Shown one piece after another: positions 59,210 to 64,000 of a DNA stretch of 64,000 nucleotides. The notes beneath the pieces are model-generated. The model was not told the origin of the DNA. It worked only from the letters and a program-made list of their open reading frames with translations, and did not search any database. The DNA lies in the NCBI GenBank assembly GCA_963576725.1, contig OY755243.1:74112106-74176105 (forward strand). Reading direction: 5' to 3'. This DNA comes from Azorinus chamasolen. Lineage: Eukaryota; Mollusca; Bivalvia; Cardiida; Solecurtidae. Each line of letters starts with the position of its first letter. Position 1 is the stretch's first letter. A program made the position numbers and the translations under genes.

Positions 59210-59820
59210 CACAACTTGACGTCTCACCAGGATCCAAGCTATTTGAAACTACTGTCGATTTCACTGAATTTCAATCAAGATTGTTTTCATTTAGAGTCAG
59301 ACTGACCTGAATTCTATTTCATCTGATCGCATCGTTTTTCAGGAACAGTGACTCCCATGCTAAATATCCCTGAATGCCATGCAGTAACATGGAAGAAAAT
59401 GCCGAAAATGCATTTTCTACATGCTAATTCGATCAGCTGTTTCTTTGCAAATGGCCGCCGTATGTATGGATAGTGGAACGTATCATTTTTCAACAGGGGT
59501 GAATTGCATACTGATGTGAAACAAATGACATAATTTCTATGAATACCCTCGGTTAAAATCGAACGTTCGACTCGACGTCAATTATCCGCCATTTGCAATT
59601 TGAATTGAACGTGTTTACAATGGGAAAACATTGTTTTTATGCATGAAACCTTTATTTAAAGATGGATTCAAGGGAAAGTCGGACACACAGTTTCTGAAAA
59701 ACGCTGACACAAGTGTTTTAAATTTGATCTCGATCCGGTAAGAAATAGAAATAAATCTCGATTCAAATCCAGTGACAAAGTAAATTGAAATGGACAATAG
59801 GTGAATAGTTTCTTTAGAAA
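59210..59820. other. No gene supported
   Basis: A pb-5 scrap lies at 59215-59255. TTTTTCAG before 59343 looks like an acceptor, but no matching exon chain was demonstrated. Confidence 0.3.
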
Positions 59821-60035
59821 GCTTTATCCCTTGCAGTACGGGACACGAGTCACTAATTTCCTTTGCAAACAGTGTAGACCCAGATGAGAGGTCTCCTAGA
59901 GGAACCCTCTCATCAGGGTCTGCACTGTTTGACATGCTACACCTTTCTTAGAAAAATCCCCACATATTCACCATAAACTTGACCTGTTTGATATTTGGAA
60001 TAGTCCGTTTGAAACGTCAGCGTTGTAAAGGTTAA
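59821..60035 (+). mobile_element. piggyBac-type MITE pb-6
   Basis: CTTTATCCCTTGCAGTACGG to GTTGTAAAGGTTAA; hairpin GTGTAGACCCAGATGAGAGG against CCTCTCATCAGGGTCTGCAC with the family mismatches. Confidence 0.9.
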
Positions 60036-60192
60036 CGAATCAGAAGTATTTTGATATTTGTGATGCATAATATGATCCCCCTCCTCTCACACAAACTTAG
60101 AAGCATCGTTTGATTCTGTAGCTTGCTTGCGACGTACAGCCCCGATACAAACAAATTACTTGTACCAAAATAGTCAATAAATCTAGGCTAGA

Positions 60193-60451
60193 TAAGCTTT
60201 TCCCTGTTGTATATTCGTGTAAGAAAAAATGATGTCATGACTATTAATAAGATATTATTATTATTTTATAATGGTGTATGAATACAGCACATTTTGCCTC
60301 AGACAGAAGCTGTAGAATCAGATATACGGTATATTACCCCATAATCAAACAGAGTAGACCTTGATCAGACGGCTCCTATAGGAGCCGTTTGATATGGGTC
60401 TACTCTGTTTGCAGATGCGTCAAAATGCGCTCACATAAAGGAAATGGTTAA
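60193..60451 (-). mobile_element. piggyBac-type MITE pb-2
   Basis: ATAAGCTTTTCCCTGTTG start; hairpin with an exact GCTCCTATAGGAGC at 60372-60385; end AAAGGAAATGGTTAA. Confidence 0.9.
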
Positions 60452-60665
60452 ACATCATATTCTATTTTTAGTTACAAATATACTCAACCCAATCTTCGTC
60501 CCCTCCCGATGTAATCCCCAACCTCAAATGCAAATAAAACATTTGTATTTAATGTTAATGGGTTATTGTGTAGAAACGTATTTCCTGTTTTAATTATCAA
60601 TGCCGTCGAATATGCAATCTAGGCTTTTATAGTCATGCGATCTGTCTGTACACACACAATGCCTT

Positions 60666-61100
60666 TCTAGACCTATCCCTCACGTAATACCTTTTCACAC
60701 CTTTACAAACAGAGTAGACATAGGCCAGACAGCTCCTGTAGGAGCCGTCGGATCAGAGTCTGCTCTGTTTGCTTATGAAATTATAATAGACGAGACTCTC
60801 CAGTGTCTACCATCACCTACAATTCCGTGAAAAAACAGTAGAAAAACTCTAATGCGACCACTTAATGAATTAACATGGGTGTATTTATAAGCAGGTGATT
60901 GCTTTATGTAGGGCAAAAATAATATAGAAAGCTCTTCTAGGAGCTTTCTGCATTAGTTTTGTTCTGCATTAAGCTACCACCTGCATCTAGCACCCAGAAT
61001 TATACCTCTTTTAGGTGGTCGTATTAGCGGGGTTTACTGTATGCCATTACGAAACATTCAGCTAATGAATATTCATAAAATCATTATTTCTTACTACTTT
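60666..61100 (+). mobile_element. pb-2 interrupted by pg-B
   Basis: CCTATCCCTCACGTAATACC, hairpin around AGCTCCTGTAGGAGC, then pg-B; resumes ATGCCATTACGAAACATTC and CTAATGAATATTCATAAAAT. Confidence 0.8.
60836..61039. mobile_element. pg-B nested in pb-2
   Basis: CAGTAGAAAAACTCTAATGC start, GTATTAGCGGGGTTTACTG end; core AGGGCAAAAATAATATAG paired imperfectly. Confidence 0.85.
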
Positions 61101-61218
61101 ACTTCTCTGCTTTTTTTGGACAAAATTGCTTATTTCTAGAAAATCTTATATCTGACTAAAGTTATCGTACGGAAACCACATTTGACTCAAGTCCAGTCAC
61201 CCGACAAAATTCCATATA

Positions 61219-61580
61219 CAGTGCTCCCTCCCTACAACGGCCCTCTCAATAACGATTCCCTCCTTACAACAATGCATGTCACTGTTTCCGAAACAACAAG
61301 GCCCCCGAAACAACTTTTTTCCATCGTATTTTCTTTATGCCTCCATCAAACCCTATGTTGTGACCACTCTTTAGAATCGTCACTCTGTGACGATTCTAAA
61401 GAGTGGTCACAACATAGGGTTTAATTGAGGCATAACGGTTTTAGTTCTCGAAATACACCTTATCTGGGGATCTGCAAACAAGCTAATTATGTTTGATTTT
61501 CCCTCCCTATAACAACTCCCTCTGAACAACACATACAATCTTCGTATCCCAAAGACTGTCGTTGAAGAGATGGAGCACTG
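61219..61580 (-). mobile_element. Foldback element fb-H
   Basis: CAGTGCTCCCTCCCTACAAC and GTTGAAGAGATGGAGCACTG flanked by TA. 362 bp, very similar to the copy at 46561 but inverted. Core GTTGTGACCACTCTTTAGAA mirrored. Confidence 0.9.
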
Positions 61581-62210
61581 TATATGAGACATCAGGACAT
61601 CCAAGCAGTCTCAGCCTTCATATCAATGGGAACTAAAATCACACGTCAATGTATTGTCACACTATGCCATTCCAAATAAAAACGTTTGACTAGAAGTCAT
61701 CCGATTTACTTTCAGTACCAGTAACCTTGACCCCAGTACTCCAAAGTGCTGCCTTTGCTTCGATGCTAATTGTACACTGAGATCAAACTAAATTTATAGT
61801 CAGCAAACTCCTTAGTGACATTGCCTTTACCATAATCCACCAAGAGGCAATCCAAACAGTATGTCCTTGTTTAAGTTATCTCTAAAACAAATTTGGTCGC
61901 AATATGCTTCTCTTGAAAAAACATTCTCCGGAAACTATTTCGCATTTTAGTAACAGACACTTTGACACAAGATCCCCGAAATACAATTAGTCATTTCACT
62001 CATTTGTCTCCATACAAGACATCTGTGTACTAAATTCGTTTACAATATTTTCTACTATCTAAGGCTAATTCAGGAAAACGTTTTCTACTTTAAGTAATAC
62101 TGCTTCATTGTCATTGATGACAGACTAAAATACAATTATTATAACCTTATTTCCATACAACTCATCTGTACATCACGTTTGATAACAATATACCCTTCCT
62201 TAATCGATAA
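61581..62210. repeat. Ancient degenerate tandem sequence
   Basis: Loosely repeated phrases (AGTACCAGTAACCTTGACCC, TTGACCCCAGTA, CATACAA(G/C)ACATCTGT) resemble the 144-bp pearl-like core at 21393 but are strongly diverged; similar phrases resume after the pb-8 insertion, to about 62600. Confidence 0.45.
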
Positions 62211-62432
62211 TTAACCCATTTGCTCCCAGCGGATTCTTCCATGTTTATATATTGGATTAGTCCATTTTTTATCTAAGGGGTGCCTTGCCTAAATTTTCAA
62301 TTTCGTTTTGTTTTATATTGAAATTCCTATCAACAAACAGTGTAGACTCTGATCATATTATTATGCGGCGTCTGATCGGAGTCTACACTGTTTGCCTACG
62401 TCCCATATATGGGATCGTGGGAGCAAATGGGG
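62211..62432 (+). mobile_element. piggyBac-type MITE pb-8
   Basis: TTAACCCATTTGCTCCCAGC and TGGGAGCAAATGGGG form about 15-bp inverted ends. Hairpin CAAACAGTGTAGACTCTGAT...GGAGTCTACACTGTTTG near the right end. Only copy seen. Confidence 0.75.
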
Positions 62433-62844
62433 ACACTGATATTGACCATTGCATCCCGATACAAACACAATCGTTTCGTCATTGCAAGTTATCTGTAAAA
62501 TAAAAACTGGTTGCAATATTCCTTTTCTTACTAAAGCTAGTGTCCAGAAACCATTTTCTATTGTAGTATCGTTGACCTTGACCCCAGTAACTCTCATGCA
62601 ATCACAGCTTTTTGTCCATGCAAAATTGACATAGTAAGTTCTACTTTATTTGATTAACTATGGGTGCAGACTTCAAATATTAGGGTACGGATTGGTCTCG
62701 GGGATGAGGTATGGTTAGGGGTGGGCCGGGGGTTGAGTGGTTAGGTGAGGATGATTTCGTCTACCACAGCAAGACTCATCTTAAGCGGAATTTTAACCAG
62801 TAACTACATGGAATTGAATACGTCTTTCTGTATATAATATAATG
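62433..62844. other. No gene recognised
   Basis: Degenerate repeat as above until about 62600, then a G-rich stretch near 62700-62745; nothing else. Confidence 0.35.
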
Positions 62845-63150
62845 TAAGTTGAACTTCGATATCTCGAGCTTCAATGGACTATACACATTAGTTCGATATA
62901 ACAGAGGTTCGAGTCATCCGATTCATAATCTGACCAATATATCAAGTTCACAGCTTAATGCAGGTCTAAAGTAATGCTGAAAGCTCCTGTTGGAGCTTTC
63001 AGCATTACTTTCGACCTGCATTAAGCAGTCACATGTTTCTAGATTTGTGTAGTGATACATTTTAGAACAATTCTGTATGTAAATTTTGGAAGGACTACTA
63101 GTTCGAGTTATCCCAAAGTTCAAGTTATACGAGTTCGAGATATCGAAAGA
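62845..63150. mobile_element. pogo-like MITE pg-E
   Basis: AAGTTGAACTTCGATATCTC start, GTTCGAGATATCG end; core GTAATGCTGAAAGCTCC around TGTTGG; TTCGAGTCATCCGATTC and complement in the arms. Confidence 0.9.
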
Positions 63151-63419
63151 TAAAGAAGACTTAATGATGTTATATGGCTATAAAACTGTTTTATTTCTTG
63201 AATTCATAACATTTCAAACCGCAACTAGTAGATATTCAATATGCTATTATTTCTTGCATGACTTTTCATAACCTGAATTGGTATTTGGGATCACGTGCAG
63301 GGCGCGTAACTACTGGAATAATTATGTCTTAGGTATTTAATCATACATTTAGGTGCTGTTCAAAAGAACAAAATCAGTTTCGAATATCGATTGAACGCCT
63401 TGTTGTAACAAGACACCAA

Positions 63420-63648
63420 TTAACCCTTTCCTCCATAAATACGCTTTTCTACACCTCTGTAAAAGTCATCTGTTGAAACCATGTTGACAAATAGAGCATT
63501 TGCTCCTATAGGAGCAAATGCTCTATTTATCACAATGGTTTCAAACTACAAAATTCTTACATTTTCCTTTTCTCTAGTTAATGCTCCTTTTCGGTACATT
63601 TATTCAAAGAGTTTGGATCTAAAAATAGCCTATGAGGTAATAGGTTAA
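63420..63648 (-). mobile_element. piggyBac-type MITE pb-4
   Basis: TTAACCCTTTCCTCCATAAA to CTATGAGGTAATAGGTTAA; exact GCTCCTATAGGAGC at 63502-63515. Its left terminus is pb-2-like (CATAAATACGC), so the end may have been exchanged. Confidence 0.9.
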
Positions 63649-63679
63649 ACTCTCTACAGTTTTCCCGTAGTTTCACCAA

Positions 63680-63883
63680 ATAAAGTAAAGTGCGATCACA
63701 TAATTTATTAGAAAAGGAGTCTGTTAAAGCAGACCGTCACTAAATATAGGACAAACGTAATGCAGAACTGACAGAAAGCTCCTTTTGGAGCTTTCTGCAT
63801 AACTTATAAAGCTACCACATATTTTAAAAATCCAGAATTATACTTCTTTTGAGTTGTCGCATTGGCAAGACTTTGCGGTATTT
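63680..63883. mobile_element. pg-B, degraded
   Basis: GAAAGCTCCTTTTGGAGCTTTC centre; right arm loses its pairing after CATAACTTATAAAGCTACC; terminus GTCGCATTGGCAAGAC. Confidence 0.6.
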
Positions 63884-64000
63884 CAGTAGGTTTATCCAAT
63901 ATGAATGAAAACTCTGACAATATTTAGTTCTTAGTATAACAGGGTTATCTCTCCTATTAGAGGCGATTCACAATTTGTGTATTTGTGTTATAAAATTCCC

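Noticed and set aside
59343..59475. Exon-like segment after TTTTTCAG (frame GTVTPMLNIPECH...)
   Set aside because: No donor or stop context consistent with a neighbouring exon; phase does not fit the candidate exon at 50477 except as a two-codon terminal exon.
18055..59935. Regularly repeated hairpins considered as a CRISPR array
   Set aside because: Spacing is irregular, repeats are 200-250 bp transposons with TTAA or TA duplications, and the DNA is eukaryotic.

Overview
This window looks like eukaryotic, intron-rich, AT-rich nuclear DNA from a marine invertebrate, most likely a bivalve mollusc. The evidence is one spliced thioredoxin-family gene spread over 9.7 kb, no dense ORFs, tRNA-derived SINEs, two arrays with the tandem-core plus ACGG/CCGA-microsatellite layout of bivalve 'pearl' (Helentron-associated) elements, and very many MITEs. 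The species cannot be named from sequence alone. Almost all longer ORFs are readings through palindromic repeats and were not annotated.

The only gene I can support with confidence lies on the + strand at 15196-24895: four exons encode a 106-residue cytosolic thioredoxin-like protein whose active site reads WCTRR instead of WCGPC, so the second (resolving) cysteine is absent. Its introns are filled with MITEs, one ending 21 bp before the exon 3 splice junction. A second, weakly supported gene start lies near 39792-40203 (ETS and CRE motifs, a Kozak ATG and a strong splice donor), and a possible 45-nt exon at 50477-50521.

By hand tally roughly 40-50% of the window is non-autonomous DNA transposons. 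Family names here are mine. piggyBac-type families (ends TTAACCC...GGGTTAA; an internal hairpin of about 65 bp off-centre; '+' means hairpin near the left end): pb-1 (long flank ends GAACAGGGAAAGGG), pb-2 (long flank carries CATGAATATTCATG and often TGACGTCA), pb-3 (CCCTTCGCTTGC), pb-4 (CCCATTACCTCATAGGC, hairpin GAGCATTTGCTCC), pb-5 (hairpin GAGACGCCGAGT), pb-6 (hairpin GATGAGAGGG), pb-7, pb-8 and pb-9 (few copies). pogo/Tc1-like foldbacks (CAG...CTG ends at TA): pg-A (CTCTCTATAACGGCCAC), pg-B (CTAATGCGACCAC), pg-C (CTCTAAACCGGA), pg-E (TTGAACTTCGATATCTCGAA), pg-F (GTCTTAAGCGACCA); all contain a related AGCTCC.TATA.GGAGCT hairpin. Other foldbacks: fb-G (CAGAG...CTCTG ends, core CTTTAGAATCGTC), fb-H (CAGTGCTCCC ends with the fb-G core), fb-I (CTGATTGGTCAG arms), and one 994-bp hAT-like foldback.

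Layout: 1-15000 mixed MITEs, a SINE, a pearl-like element nested in pb-2, and a 35-bp tandem array; 15000-25000 the thioredoxin gene with its MITE-filled introns; 25000-39500 dense MITEs with chains sharing one TTAA, minisatellites and a CRE/RFX/CCAAT cluster at 29.8-30.1 kb; 39500-50600 the putative second locus with MITE-rich introns; 50600-64000 further MITEs and minisatellites. The repeats are extensively nested in both directions (pb in pg and pg in pb), which makes this a readable record of relative transposition order.
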